Assembly: GCF_000227465.1 (NCBI RefSeq)
Contig: NC_016047.1
Location: 1,379,001 to 1,443,000 of the forward strand
Source of the DNA: Bacillus spizizenii TU-B-10
GTDB lineage: Bacteria > Bacillota > Bacilli > Bacillales > Bacillaceae
Direction of reading: 5' to 3'
DNA length: 64,000 nt
The translations under genes and the position numbers were made by a program. Under the pieces are notes generated by a model, which had not been told where the DNA came from, made no database searches, and saw nothing but the letters and a program-made list of their open reading frames with translations. Positions 8,562-17,395 of the stretch are shown here, one piece after another; position 1 is the first letter of the stretch; every line of letters begins with the position of its first letter.

Positions 8562-9035
8562 TTAATAAGAGCCTGTGGTGGCCCAAACATTCAGGTTGGG
8601 TCCTGAATACTTGCCGAAAGCGTAAGAAGTCCTTGGATCTAAATCATATACCATCGGTGTATAACAAGATTTTTGCCCGGCCACCGCTTTTCCATTGCCG
8701 CCTGCAGAATCACAATTATATCTCTTTCCGTCCGTGTTCCGGGTAATCTCCGCATTTGCTTCAAAGCCTGACGTCAATGTATGATTCATCGTGATTTTTG
8801 CCCAAGCCGTTTTACATGTACTGCTGAATTTAAGCTCGACTACTCCGATGACTTGATTGTTGGCATTCACTAAGTTTGAGGATTTTTTTGTAGAGCCGCT
8901 GGACGCACAATCATTGTAATAAGGGCTTTTTCCATCATAGGCATGGGTTTCCGCATTGGCGGGCGCTCCTTTGACGGCAAAAACAAATACAACTGCGAAT
9001 AACACCAATGAAGCCTTCGTAAACAGTTTTTTCAT
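8562..9035 (-). CDS. yjfA: Secreted DUF2690 protein YjfA
   Basis: A 157-residue protein with a classic Sec signal peptide (Lys-rich start, long hydrophobic core, ANA-E cleavage near residue 28). The mature domain belongs to DUF2690: Cys-containing YNDCASSGS at the start, VELKFSSTCKTAWAKI in the middle, and a CDSAGGNGKAVAGQKSCYTPMVYD segment, giving four cysteines that probably form disulphides outside the cell. The function is unknown; relatives occur in streptomycetes and bacilli. A GGAGG sits upstream of the ATG. It converges with pdaC. Confidence 0.85.
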   Translation of the reverse strand: MKKLFTKASLVLFAVVFVFAVKGAPANAETHAYDGKSPYYNDCASSGSTKKSSNLVNANNQVIGVVELKFSSTCKTAWAKITMNHTLTSGFEANAEITRNTDGKRYNCDSAGGNGKAVAGQKSCYTPMVYDLDPRTSYAFGKYSGPNLNVWATTGSY

Positions 9036-9111
9036 GTCCTTTATGACCTCCTTAATATGGCAAACAATAAATCATACGGAGGAACAATCAAAACATGCAT
9101 GCTTTTTTGTG

Positions 9112-9163
9112 AACAATAAAGGCGGCCGGGAGGATGGAGTTCTTGGCCGCCTTTGGTGTGGGG
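9112..9163 (-). terminator. Terminator after yjfB
   Basis: AAAGGCGGCC and GGCCGCCTTT form a perfect 10-bp stem around a 22-base loop, just past the leftward yjfB stop. Confidence 0.7.
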
Positions 9164-9164
9164 G

Positions 9165-9332
9165 TTAACCTTTTATATCAATGGTTTGTCCGAGCGTCGG
9201 ATGCTGAATCATCTTTAAGGTTTGATCGGCATTTTGCTGGGCGGTGTCCAGCATTTTTTTCGTTAAGGCGATATCAACATTTTGGGCAAGGGATGCTTGG
9301 TGCATCGCAACTGATAAAGCAGGAATATCCAT
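9165..9332 (-). CDS. yjfB: YjfB family small protein
   Basis: A 55-residue protein, MDIPALSVAMHQ at the start and HPTLGQTIDIKG at the end, which is the pattern of the YjfB family: a short amphipathic helix pair ending in a Gly-Asp motif. It has no signal or membrane segment. GGAGG lies six bases before the ATG. The role is unknown to me; in other bacilli such genes are often near motility or sigma-D genes. Too short for usual ORF cut-offs. Confidence 0.85.
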   Translation of the reverse strand: MDIPALSVAMHQASLAQNVDIALTKKMLDTAQQNADQTLKMIQHPTLGQTIDIKG

Positions 9333-9458
9333 CGTTCCACCTCCTATGCCTTACCTATCGGCGGCTTTGGATGATTTTACAGTGAAAAATGGCTTAATTT
9401 TCCCTGTTGACCCTTACGCTGCGGCATACCGTATGTTTTTGACAAGGGGGGAATCAGG

Positions 9459-10357
9459 ATGAACCTTGCAATGGGAAAGACCTTTGAGCAATATGAAAAG
9501 CTGTTTTCAATGGTAGAAGAGAAAAGAGAGGATGAATTTCGGTATATGATAGATGAGGCCGTTTGAAAAGATGTGGAGCGCCATCCAAGTTCCCCTGAGA
9601 GCGAAGGAGCCGAACGGCTATGATGTAATCATGGCTGTGAAAATGCTTGGTTATTTGGATGTCCGTGATGCTGAAGCCGGGCAGCAAGCATTAAGGATAC
9701 TGAAAGAATCACATGCTGCAGAGACAGCTGAATCTGCGCTCCGGCAATGTATCTATTTTGCAGAGCGCGAACAGTTGCGGGTGAATGCAGACGAGATCAA
9801 ATTCGGCCTTTACATCGCCGATCCAAATAAGCTTCAGCTGCAAAAAGGCTACTGCGGATTTGGCGGGATACCGGGATTTATACATGTATGGATGAATCCG
9901 GACAGCTATAACCTGCCAAGGATACCTTCAATTATTGCTCATGAGTTTCATCATAATTTGCGGTTTTCGTATGTTGATTTTCATCATGGCTCTGTGAGTG
10001 TCGGAGATTATCTTGTGATTGAAGGTTGGCTGAATCATTTGCCAGAGAGCTGTTTGGCGAGGCTCAATTGGGTCCTTGGGTAACACGCTTTGATCAAGAT
10101 CTTTGCAGTATTCCATTGAAGTCATCAATGAGGTGCTGGATGTGAAAGGCTTTTCGGAAGTAAGCCGTTATATGTTTGGTGATCCAATTGCGAAAGTCCA
10201 AGGCTTTGAGCCTGCCGGATTATCGGCTTTTGCGGGTTATGCCGTTGGGTATCACGCCGTTCAGTCATTTATGGATAAGCATCAAGTCACGATAAGCGAG
10301 GCCACGCTCTTGGATGCGGAGACCATTCTGTCTCAGTGCGGGCTGTTTTCCAAATGA
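9459..10357 (+). pseudogene. yjfC: DUF2268 Zn-metalloprotease-like gene broken by three frameshifts (yjfC region)
   Basis: One protein of about 300 residues can be pieced together across frames. Segment 1 (from ATG 9459, MNLAMGKTFEQYEKLF) ends at a stop at 9564-9566. Segment 2 (frame of 9553, MRPFEKMWSAI) carries the HEFHH zinc motif and ends at 10083. A third frame from about 10026 reads LAESFARELFGEAQLGPWVTRFDQDL, and a fourth from about 10100 reads QYSIEVINEVLDVKGFSEV to 10357. The junctions need one extra base near 9552 and one missing base each near 10026 and 10100. DUF2268 proteins are predicted proteases. Sequence errors are possible, but three separate shifts favour real decay. In 168 I remember a short yjfC here. 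Confidence 0.75.
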
Positions 10358-10365
10358 AAAAAGCG

Positions 10366-10800
10366 TCACATATAGCGGCACTTTTTGATTCCCAGAACCA
10401 GCCGTTCTATGGCGGCACAAAAGGCAATTCCAATCGTATACGCTTCGATATCGCTCCATAAAAATCCGTACCCCAGTACAAGTCCGCCAAGAGAAGTGTC
10501 TCTGATCCGGTCGATCCACTCGGCGTGATACAACTGGCTGATTTCAATGATAAAACAGAAAGAAAGACTGATAATGCCCGACAACATTGTCCTCATTTTC
10601 TGAAATAGAAACCCGCATCCCGTAAAGATCATGGCAGCCCAAAGCGAGTCTCCCAGATAAGTATTGATGGTATTGGGCAGAACATTGGAGAACGCTCTTG
10701 ATCCCAGCCCCAGCACCATGATCAGAATGGTGACAGCTGCATATATCCATCGATTTCGCTTCATTGAGAATTGATACCCCGTCTCTGCTTCATCTCCCAT
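10366..10800 (-). CDS. yjgA: DUF2809 membrane protein YjgA
   Basis: A 144-residue integral membrane protein with about four hydrophobic segments, including IYAAVTILIMVLGLGSRAF, SLWAAMIFTGCGFLF and LSGIISLSFCFIIEISQLY. The phrase LGDSLWAAM...ISQLYHAEWIDRIR is the DUF2809 signature. Function is unknown. The start is uncertain: ATG 10800 has no good Shine-Dalgarno, and an internal ATG at 10764 (MKRNRWIYAAV) is equally possible. It converges with the broken yjfC gene. Confidence 0.82.
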   Translation of the reverse strand: MGDEAETGYQFSMKRNRWIYAAVTILIMVLGLGSRAFSNVLPNTINTYLGDSLWAAMIFTGCGFLFQKMRTMLSGIISLSFCFIIEISQLYHAEWIDRIRDTSLGGLVLGYGFLWSDIEAYTIGIAFCAAIERLVLGIKKCRYM

Positions 10801-10833
10801 GTATTGTAAGGAATATATCTTCTATTTGTCCAA

Positions 10834-10856
10834 TAAAAAAGCGGCTGAACAGCCGC
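10834..10856 (-). terminator. Terminator after yjgB
   Basis: GCGGCTGAACAGCCGC is a 6-bp GC stem with a 4-base loop; on the leftward strand it is followed by a long T-run. Confidence 0.85.
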
Positions 10857-10865
10857 ATGATGGGT

Positions 10866-11441
10866 TTATTTTGCTTTAAGGTTTACATGGTCAGCGGTCT
10901 GGTCCTTGCCAATTACAAAATGAAGTTCATATCGGCCTGTGTCATATACATAGTCGATTTCATCGGTAAACGGGACGGTTAACACTCGATTCGCGGGGCC
11001 TATTTCATTCCGCAGCATTTCCGGGGTAACTCCGCCTAAATTCAGCTGCCGTTCGACACCGGTTCCATAGTAGCGGATTTCTGAAATTGTCATATCTTTA
11101 TGATAGGAAAATCCGTAGCCCGGGTTCCCCATATTCCAGTGATATAAATCAAACCGATTGTCTCCTCTGGACGGTCGTTCGGGTTCCCCTAATGTAGCAT
11201 GGACATCGCCTTTCGTGCTTTTGTTAACTGTAAGGCCTTGCACCTGCTGAGGCATTTCCCCTGTGTAGGCGGAGTTGTAAAGATTTTTGACAAGCTCGGC
11301 GGCTGATTGGTTTGTGTTTTCAGAGAGCGAGGTTGTTTGAGTTACGGCGTTTGCCGGTGTTGAAAAGGACGCCGCCCCAAAGCCGGAAAGAGAGCCTGTC
11401 AGTGCTGCTGCCGCGGTTAGAACAGACATTGCTTTTTTCAT
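10866..11441 (-). CDS. yjgB: Secreted DUF4309 protein YjgB
   Basis: A 191-residue protein with a signal peptide ending near ANA (residue 32). The mature domain fits DUF4309: QGLTVNKSTKGDVHATLGEPERPS, then YGFSYHKDMTISEIRYYG and a C-terminal YELHFVIGKDQTADHVNL. It resembles the small beta-rich lipoprotein fold in which a gene-product binds a ligand in the wall space, but no function is established to my knowledge. GGAGG precedes the ATG by about seven bases. It diverges from yjgC. Confidence 0.85.
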   Translation of the reverse strand: MKKAMSVLTAAAALTGSLSGFGAASFSTPANAVTQTTSLSENTNQSAAELVKNLYNSAYTGEMPQQVQGLTVNKSTKGDVHATLGEPERPSRGDNRFDLYHWNMGNPGYGFSYHKDMTISEIRYYGTGVERQLNLGGVTPEMLRNEIGPANRVLTVPFTDEIDYVYDTGRYELHFVIGKDQTADHVNLKAK

Positions 11442-11589
11442 GCTGATCCCTCCTTTTTCATCTACCCTCTCGTTTCCCGGTGATGATGCAATAAAACATG
11501 TGAGTGCGCTTTGTATGTTTTATTGATCCCTTGCAAGGGAAGAGAACTGGGTAATTCGGTATATACACAAGCAAGAAAGGGGAATGGAG

Positions 11590-14547
11590 ATGGCTGAACA
11601 GAAAAAAATCATAATAAACGGCGTTGAAATGGAAGCATCCGAAGAACAGACGGTGCTTCAGCTTTTGAATAACAGTTCGATTGAAGTGCCGCAAGTTTGC
11701 TATCATCCAAGCTTAGGGCCGATTGAAACATGCGATACGTGCATCGTCAGCATCAATGGCGAGCTGAAGAGGTCGTGCTCCGCTGAATTAAAGGATGGCG
11801 ACGTCATTGATACGCTTTCGCCTGATGTGAAAAAAGCGCAGGTCATCGGGATGGACAAGATTTTATATAATCATGAGCTTTACTGTACAGTTTGCGATTA
11901 CAACAACGGAGGATGCGAAATACATAATACGGTGAAGGAAATGAAAATCAATCACCAAAGCATCCCGTTTGACCAGAAGCCTTACCATAAGGATGAATCT
12001 CATCCGTTTTACCGGTATGATCCAGATCAATGTATTTTGTGCGGACGCTGTGTCGAAGCGTGCCAGGACGTTCAGGTAACTGAAACACTGACCATTGACT
12101 GGGAGCGGAAACGCCCGCGCGTCATTTGGGATAATGATGTGCCGATCAATGAGTCATCTTGTGTATCATGCGGCCACTGTTCTACCGTCTGTCCGTGTAA
12201 CGCGATGATGGAAAAAGGAATGGAAGGGGAAGCCGGGTATTTAACAGGCATCAATGACAAAACACTGCGTCCGATGATTGAGATCACGAAAGGCGTAGAG
12301 ACAGGTTACGGCTCGATTCTCGCCATTTCTGATATGGAATCCGCCATGCGTGATGAGCGAATCAAAAAAACGAAAACCGTCTGCACCTATTGCGGTGTCG
12401 GCTGCAGCTTTGATGTCTGGACAAAGGGAAGAGACATTCTAAAAGTTGAGCCGCAGGAGGAAGCGCCGGCCAACGGCATTTCTACTTGTGTGAAAGGAAA
12501 GTTCGGCTGGGATTTCGTGAACAGTGAGGAACGCCTGACAAAGCCGCTGATCCGCGAAGGCGACCATTTCCGTGAAGCGGAGTGGGAGGAGGCATTATCA
12601 CTGATCGCCAGCAAGTTCACGGATTTAAAAGAAGAGTTTGGCCCGGATTCACTTGCCTTTATTACATCATCTAAATGTACAAACGAAGAATCCTACCTCA
12701 TGCAAAAGCTGGCGAGAGGGATCATCGGCACAAATAATGTGGACAACTGCTCGCGCTATTGCCAATCTCCTGCGACTGCCGGCCTCTTCCGGACAGTCGG
12801 CTATGGCGGTGACTCAGGGTCGATTACAGATATCGCGCAAGCGGACCTTGTGTTGATTATCGGTTCGAACACGTCTGAGTCGCACCCGGTCTTGTCCACT
12901 CGCATTAAACGGGCTCATAAGCTGAGAGGGCAGAAAGTGATCGTAGCGGATATCAGAAAACACGAAATGGCAGATCGTTCAGATTTATTTGTCCAGCCGC
13001 GTGCCGGATCAGATATCGTCTGGCTGAATGCCATCGCCAAATTTTTGATTGAAAACGGCAAGGCCGATGAACGCTTTTTACAGGAAAGAGTGAACGGACG
13101 GGATGAATATGTGAAAAGCCTGGCACCGTATACCCTTGAATATGCCGAGGAGAAAACCGGAATTGATCAAGAAACCCTCATCCAAATGGCAGAGATGATT
13201 GGTCAGGCTGACAGTGTGTGCGCCTTGTGGGCAATGGGCGTGACACAGCATATTGGCGGAAGTGACACAAGCACGGCAATCTCAAATCTGCTGCTTGTGA
13301 CAGGAAACTACGGAAAACCGGGAGCAGGCTCTTACCCACTGCGCGGCCATAACAACGTGCAGGGAGCAAGTGACTTCGGAAGCATGCCTGACAGAATGCC
13401 GGGGTATGAAAAAGTGACGGACGAACAAGTCCGCCAAAAATACGAGCGGGCGTGGGGTGTACCGCTGCCGAAGGAGCCGGGCATGACCAACCACGAAATG
13501 ATCGAAAAAATCCATTCCAGCCAGCTGAAAGCGATGTATGTAAAAGGTGAAGAAATGGGTCTGGTCGATTCCAATATCAATCATGTACACGCCGCATATG
13601 AAAAGCTTGATTTCTTTGTGGTGCAGGATATTTTCCTTTCACGTACAGCCGAGTTTGCTGATGTTGTTCTTCCTGCGAGCCCAAGCCTTGAAAAAGAGGG
13701 AACCTTTACAAACACTGAACGCCGTATTCAGCGGCTGTATCAGGTGTTTGAACCGCTGGGCGAATCAAAGCCTGACTGGCAGATTATTATGGAGGTTGCC
13801 AATAAACTCGGTGCTGACTGGCACTATGAGCACCCTGGAGACATTATGGAGGAAGCAGCCATGCTGTCGCCGATTTATGCCGGCGTCACCTATGAGCGCC
13901 TTGAAGGGTACAACTCCCTGCAATGGCCTGTAAGCGCTGATGGAAAGGATTCGCCTTTACTTTTTACTGAGCGCTTCCCTTTCCCAGACGGCAAAGCCAT
14001 TCTCTATCCTGTTCAGTGGACAGAACCTGAAGAGTTCGGTGAGGAATATGATATCCACGTCAACAATGGGCGGCTCTTGGAGCATTTCCACGAAGGGAAC
14101 CTGACCTACAAATCAAAAGGCATTTCGAAGAAAACACCGGAAGTGTTCTTAGAAATTTCTCCTGAACTCGCGGCAGAACGGGGGATTCAGGACGGAACCC
14201 TTGTCAGACTCACATCGCCTTTCGGAAATGTCAAAGTGAAGTGCGTGATCACTGATCGTGTCAAAGGGAAGGAAGTATACCTGCCAATGAACGATTCAGG
14301 GGAAGCAGCGATCAACCTGTTAACAGGCAGCCATGCCGATAAGGATACCGATACGCCTGCTTATAAAGAAACATCAGCCAAGATGGAAATTTTGAAGTAC
14401 GACGGAAGCAATCCGCTGCCTAAGATCAATCACCGCAACGGGAATCCGCAGCCGCAAATCGGTGTGCAGGTACAAAAGAAATGGGCGCGGAAGGATTATA
14501 TTTTCCCTGGCGACGCTGTGAAAAGGGGGATTGGGCATAATGGCTAA
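11590..14547 (+). CDS. yjgC: Formate-dehydrogenase-like molybdopterin oxidoreductase YjgC
   Basis: A 985-residue cytoplasmic protein. The N terminus is a [2Fe-2S] domain like NuoG ([15 protein letters not shown]); next come Cys-rich [14 protein letters not shown] and two [4Fe-4S] motifs, [11 protein letters not shown] and [13 protein letters not shown]. The molybdopterin domain begins with [11 protein letters not shown] and has Cys, not selenocysteine, in the active-site stretch NCSRYCQSP. This is the layout of NAD-linked FdhA-type subunits; substrate is inferred as formate. Start 11590 gives an AAAGGGG ribosome site seven bases upstream; an ATG two codons earlier also exists. It overlaps yjgD by 8 bp. 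Confidence 0.92.
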   Translation: MAEQKKIIINGVEMEASEEQTVLQLLNNSSIEVPQVCYHPSLGPIETCDTCIVSINGELKRSCSAELKDGDVIDTLSPDVKKAQVIGMDKILYNHELYCTVCDYNNGGCEIHNTVKEMKINHQSIPFDQKPYHKDESHPFYRYDPDQCILCGRCVEACQDVQVTETLTIDWERKRPRVIWDNDVPINESSCVSCGHCSTVCPCNAMMEKGMEGEAGYLTGINDKTLRPMIEITKGVETGYGSILAISDMESAMRDERIKKTKTVCTYCGVGCSFDVWTKGRDILKVEPQEEAPANGISTCVKGKFGWDFVNSEERLTKPLIREGDHFREAEWEEALSLIASKFTDLKEEFGPDSLAFITSSKCTNEESYLMQKLARGIIGTNNVDNCSRYCQSPATAGLFRTVGYGGDSGSITDIAQADLVLIIGSNTSESHPVLSTRIKRAHKLRGQKVIVADIRKHEMADRSDLFVQPRAGSDIVWLNAIAKFLIENGKADERFLQERVNGRDEYVKSLAPYTLEYAEEKTGIDQETLIQMAEMIGQADSVCALWAMGVTQHIGGSDTSTAISNLLLVTGNYGKPGAGSYPLRGHNNVQGASDFGSMPDRMPGYEKVTDEQVRQKYERAWGVPLPKEPGMTNHEMIEKIHSSQLKAMYVKGEEMGLVDSNINHVHAAYEKLDFFVVQDIFLSRTAEFADVVLPASPSLEKEGTFTNTERRIQRLYQVFEPLGESKPDWQIIMEVANKLGADWHYEHPGDIMEEAAMLSPIYAGVTYERLEGYNSLQWPVSADGKDSPLLFTERFPFPDGKAILYPVQWTEPEEFGEEYDIHVNNGRLLEHFHEGNLTYKSKGISKKTPEVFLEISPELAAERGIQDGTLVRLTSPFGNVKVKCVITDRVKGKEVYLPMNDSGEAAINLLTGSHADKDTDTPAYKETSAKMEILKYDGSNPLPKINHRNGNPQPQIGVQVQKKWARKDYIFPGDAVKRGIGHNG

Positions 14548-15100
14548 AGCGATTAAACGAATTCAGAAAATCGAGATAACCGAAGAGGATCAGAGAAAGC
14601 GTGATATGAAAGAAATTGAAGATGCATTAGTCGAGAATAAGGAAGCCATTCTTGAAACGCTGCATATGATTGGCCACATGAACGAGCGTGGTGTTTTGCC
14701 ATTGCTCCGCGGCCTTTTTGGCCAAGGAGATAAAGTCCTTGACATCTTAGTGAAAAAGGCAGATACAGAGGAAACAGCCAATACGTTGAAAAATTTGCTT
14801 CTTCTGTTTGGAACGCTAGGCATGCTGGATGTGAAACAGCTGGAGCCCCTCATTTTGAAAGTGAATGCGGGTGTGGCAAACGCGGTGGAACAGAAGGACA
14901 GCGAAGAGAAAACAGGTTATTTTGATATCATCCGCTCGCTCAAAGACCCGGAAATCAACAAAGCAGTTACACTGCTTTTCTCCTTTTTAAAAGGAATGGG
15001 ACAAGATACAAAGGAGCTGGAACGCACGACTCAGCCTCCCGAGCACCAAAAACATCATCAGGAACCCCGAGAGAAAAGGGAAATGAATAAGCGAGATTGA
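14540..15100 (+). CDS. yjgD: DUF1641 protein YjgD
   Basis: A 186-residue cytoplasmic, highly charged helical protein of the DUF1641 family. The motif [29 protein letters not shown] (about residues 128-156, shown in part) is shared with YjlC in this window. The start overlaps the yjgC stop, so the two are translationally linked; the family is regularly found next to formate-dehydrogenase-like or NDH-2 enzymes, suggesting an accessory or membrane-docking role that is not proven. The tail ([18 protein letters not shown]) is disordered. A terminator follows. Confidence 0.88.
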   Translation: MAKAIKRIQKIEITEEDQRKRDMKEIEDALVENKEAILETLHMIGHMNERGVLPLLRGLFGQGDKVLDILVKKADTEETANTLKNLLLLFGTLGMLDVKQLEPLILKVNAGVANAVEQKDSEEKTGYFDIIRSLKDPEINKAVTLLFSFLKGMGQDTKELERTTQPPEHQKHHQEPREKREMNKRD

Positions 15101-15105
15101 TCACC

Positions 15106-15140
15106 TGCCCGAGACGGCTGCTGCCAGCTCGGGTTTTTTG
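15106..15140 (+). terminator. Terminator after yjgCD
   Basis: CCCGAG...CTCGGG with a short loop and six T residues. Confidence 0.8.
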
Positions 15141-15390
15141 TGAGATGAGCCTCGTGAACCAGGTATAAATACCCAAATTAGAAACTAGACAAAGAAGCTT
15201 TTGTTTTGGAAAATGATATGCCATCACCGGCCTGTCCAGTATTTTTTCCAGTAAAGGATAAATATCTATGTCATTGGCTGACCTATACTATGAATGGATA
15301 TGATAGAGTAATTTGTTACTTTGTTCCCTGTTAAGAAAAGGAAAAGCGTGATTATAATAGAAAACGATTACTTTAGATGGAGGAACAGCA

Positions 15391-15978
15391 ATGAAAAAAG
15401 CATTATTCATTTTGTTTGTGCTAACGATTGGATTTGCGCTTTCTGCGTGCAGCCAGTCCAGTGATGCGTCAGCTGAGCAAAAGACAGAAAAGAAAGAAGC
15501 AACAGCAACGGAAAAGAAAACAGAGGAAAAAGAAATCAAAACGGATGAAAAAGTGCATAAAGTAGGCGAAACTTTTAAAGCTTCCAGCACAAATTTCTCG
15601 GTCAATAAAGTATATACGACGGCAGAACAAGGCGAGTATAAGACAAAAATTGGCGACAAAGAAAAAACAATAAATAATAATGAAGAATTTTTAATAGCTG
15701 AGGTAACGATCGAAAATACAAGCGACAAGTCTTTCAATTATACGAGTGGCGGTTTTGAATTGAAAGACAGCAAAGATCAATCGATCAGAGCCAACATAGT
15801 ATCTACTGCTGACCTGAAAACAAGCCTTAAATCAGGAAAGTTAGCCTCGGGTAAAAAGGTAACAGGCACAGTCAGTTTCGTGATTCCAAAAGGAGAAAAA
15901 AACCTTAATCTGTCATATAATCCATCATTTTTAAATTTTGAAACAGAGGATATTACATATTTCGTAAAACTGAATTAA
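15391..15978 (+). CDS. yjhA: DUF4352 lipoprotein YjhA
   Basis: A 195-residue lipoprotein: signal with lipobox LSAC (Cys near residue 20), then a Lys/Glu/Thr-rich linker (to about residue 60) that lifts the folded part from the membrane. The remainder is a DUF4352 domain, an Ig-like beta sandwich: FLIAEVTIENTSDKSFNY, LKDSKDQSIRANI, and a C-terminal strand. Such domains are found in surface proteins that bind other wall or membrane factors; the partner is unknown. GGAGG precedes the ATG. A TATAAT lies at 15353-15358 but lacks a clear -35. The roughly 250 bases between the yjgCD terminator and this gene hold nothing else that I see. Confidence 0.88.
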   Translation: MKKALFILFVLTIGFALSACSQSSDASAEQKTEKKEATATEKKTEEKEIKTDEKVHKVGETFKASSTNFSVNKVYTTAEQGEYKTKIGDKEKTINNNEEFLIAEVTIENTSDKSFNYTSGGFELKDSKDQSIRANIVSTADLKTSLKSGKLASGKKVTGTVSFVIPKGEKNLNLSYNPSFLNFETEDITYFVKLN

Positions 15979-15987
15979 GGTATCTTT

Positions 15988-16026
15988 TGAGCATGTCACC
16001 GGAAAATCGGAGCATGCTTTTTTTAT
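15988..16026 (+). terminator. Terminator after yjhA
   Basis: GAGCATG and CGGAGCATGC-like arms around ACCGGAAAATCGG form a hairpin followed by seven T residues. Confidence 0.6.
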
Positions 16027-16071
16027 TTTAAAAGAGATTGATAGTATAAAATGGTAGTGAGGTGATCAATT

Positions 16072-16689
16072 ATGCAAACCAAATGGCTAGAACGTGCACA
16101 GCGGATTCGGGCAATCGCACAAGCGGGGCTGGCTTTTTCCAAGGATGTGTATGACAGGGAAAGGTACGAAGAGCTGATGAAGCTCAGCGTAGAGATGATG
16201 GTGGATTACTCTCAGACGGAAATTGAAGTTATCACTGATTTATGGAAGGGCGAGATAGGCTATCCGACACCGAAAGCGGATGTTCGCGGAGCAGTATTTC
16301 GAGAGAATCAGATTTTGCTTGTTCGGGAGAAGCATGATGAGCTGTGGTCACTGCCGGGCGGGTTTTGTGAGATTGGTTTATCACCGGCTGAAAACGTGAT
16401 CAAAGAAATCAAAGAAGAGTCGGGTTACGATACTGAACCGTCCCGATTGCTGGCCGTGCTAGACAGCCATAAGCACCCTCATCCGCCTCAGCCATATCAT
16501 TACTATAAGATATTCATTGAATGCAGCATAACAGGCGGGCAGGGGGAAACAGGAATTGAGACGAACCATACCGCTTTTTTTCCGGAAGACAGGCTCCCGC
16601 CGCTTTCTCCAAAACGAAACACACCTTCACAGCTCAGCATGCTGTTTGACTTTTTGCGCCATCCAGAAAAGAATACGATATGTGACTAA
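16072..16689 (+). CDS. yjhB: Nudix hydrolase YjhB
   Basis: A 205-residue cytoplasmic protein. Residues 1-65 form the helical N-terminal domain common in Firmicute ADP-ribose-type Nudix proteins (WLERAQRIRAIAQAGLAFSKD). The Nudix domain follows, with LPGGFCEIGLSPAEN and KEIKEESGY. The box departs from the consensus GX5EX7REUXEEXGU: Leu replaces the first Glu and Lys replaces Arg, while the metal-binding EE pair is intact. It probably cleaves a nucleoside diphosphate derivative; the substrate is unknown. The gene ends at a hairpin shared with yjiA. Confidence 0.88.
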   Translation: MQTKWLERAQRIRAIAQAGLAFSKDVYDRERYEELMKLSVEMMVDYSQTEIEVITDLWKGEIGYPTPKADVRGAVFRENQILLVREKHDELWSLPGGFCEIGLSPAENVIKEIKEESGYDTEPSRLLAVLDSHKHPHPPQPYHYYKIFIECSITGGQGETGIETNHTAFFPEDRLPPLSPKRNTPSQLSMLFDFLRHPEKNTICD

Positions 16690-16691
16690 AC

Positions 16692-16723
16692 AAAGAAAGA
16701 GCCCGGAAGGCTCTTTCTTTTTT
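16692..16723. terminator. Bidirectional terminator between yjhB and yjiA
   Basis: AAAGAAAGAGCC and GGCTCTTTCTTT form a 12-bp stem around CGGAA-like loop, serving both convergent genes. Confidence 0.85.
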
Positions 16724-17000
16724 ATAGCGCAATATGTTTTTCATTGGCGAGTTTCAGAAGGGTCAAAATAGAATCGGCTTGTTTATGGCCGAGTTTTTGC
16801 TTTAATTTGTTTTCTTCAACTAATCGGCTGCCGTAAATCTCGACAGAGGCTTTGTCGACGACAGTATGCCAGTTTTCCTGCTTTTTTCCCTCAACAAGCG
16901 GTTTTTCATGTCTCTCAGAAAAAGAGAACACAAACAATACAAATGCAAGTGAAAGTAGGATGCCGACAACTTGTTTTTTGAAATCAGTCTGTGCTGACAT
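16722..17000 (-). CDS. yjiA: Small membrane-anchored protein YjiA
   Basis: A 92-residue protein with one N-terminal membrane helix (VVGILLSLAFVLFVFSF, residues 11-27) and an external or cytosolic basic helical tail of about 60 residues. No known domain recognised. AAGGAGAG precedes the ATG by about six bases, a strong ribosome site, so the gene is probably real. It converges with yjhB. Symbol from order. Confidence 0.75.
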   Translation of the reverse strand: MSAQTDFKKQVVGILLSLAFVLFVFSFSERHEKPLVEGKKQENWHTVVDKASVEIYGSRLVEENKLKQKLGHKQADSILTLLKLANEKHIAL

Positions 17001-17253
17001 GTTGTTCTCTCCTTCACCTTTTACCTTTTATTTAATCATAGAATCAGCTTGTTTTATATAATGGAAAAGTCATTTTTTTAGGTTAGTGCTATTGGTTGGA
17101 AATAGGGGTATTTTCTGATTGGAGCGGTGCAATTGAATGCATATTGGATTTGCGTGCTTATGCCTAAGGTCACGTTGTGAGCCAAAACAGCAGTGCAGAA
17201 TAGAAAAAAATTGAAAGATTATGGTAAGATGAACGAAATTCGAGGGGGAATAT
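17001..17253. other. Intergenic region upstream of the yjiB leader ORFs
   Basis: AT-rich region between divergent yjiA and the yjiB operon. It must hold both promoters; I could not assign -35/-10 boxes with confidence. No ORF with a ribosome site is seen here. Confidence 0.4.
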
Positions 17254-17304
17254 ATGATGCCTGCATCGAACATCGTGATCGCCTGCCTGCTGTTATCAAT
17301 TTGA
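17254..17304 (+). CDS. Possible 16-residue hydrophobic leader peptide
   Basis: ATG-ATG start preceded by AGGGGG at seven bases, coding for a short hydrophobic peptide (ASNIVIACLLLSI at its end). It could be a leader peptide or the remnant of a membrane protein. Only the good ribosome site argues that it is translated. Confidence 0.35.
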   Translation: MMPASNIVIACLLLSI

Positions 17305-17347
17305 TTATATTTGGTAGTCCCTCTCTTTTTCGAAAGCGGGAGGTGAA

Positions 17348-17395
17348 ATGGAACGTCAATTGCTGAATTCTTTCAAGGGGAGTGACAATGCATGA
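17348..17395 (+). CDS. 15-residue ORF translationally coupled to yjiB
   Basis: The sequence GGGAGGTGAA leads directly into an ATG at 17348. The 15-codon peptide (MERQLLNSFKGSDNA) ends in a TGA that overlaps the yjiB ATG as ATGA (17392-17395). This arrangement is typical of translational coupling: ribosomes finishing the peptide would restart at yjiB. It may be a regulatory leader. There is no evidence for a function of the peptide itself. Confidence 0.5.
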   Translation: MERQLLNSFKGSDNA

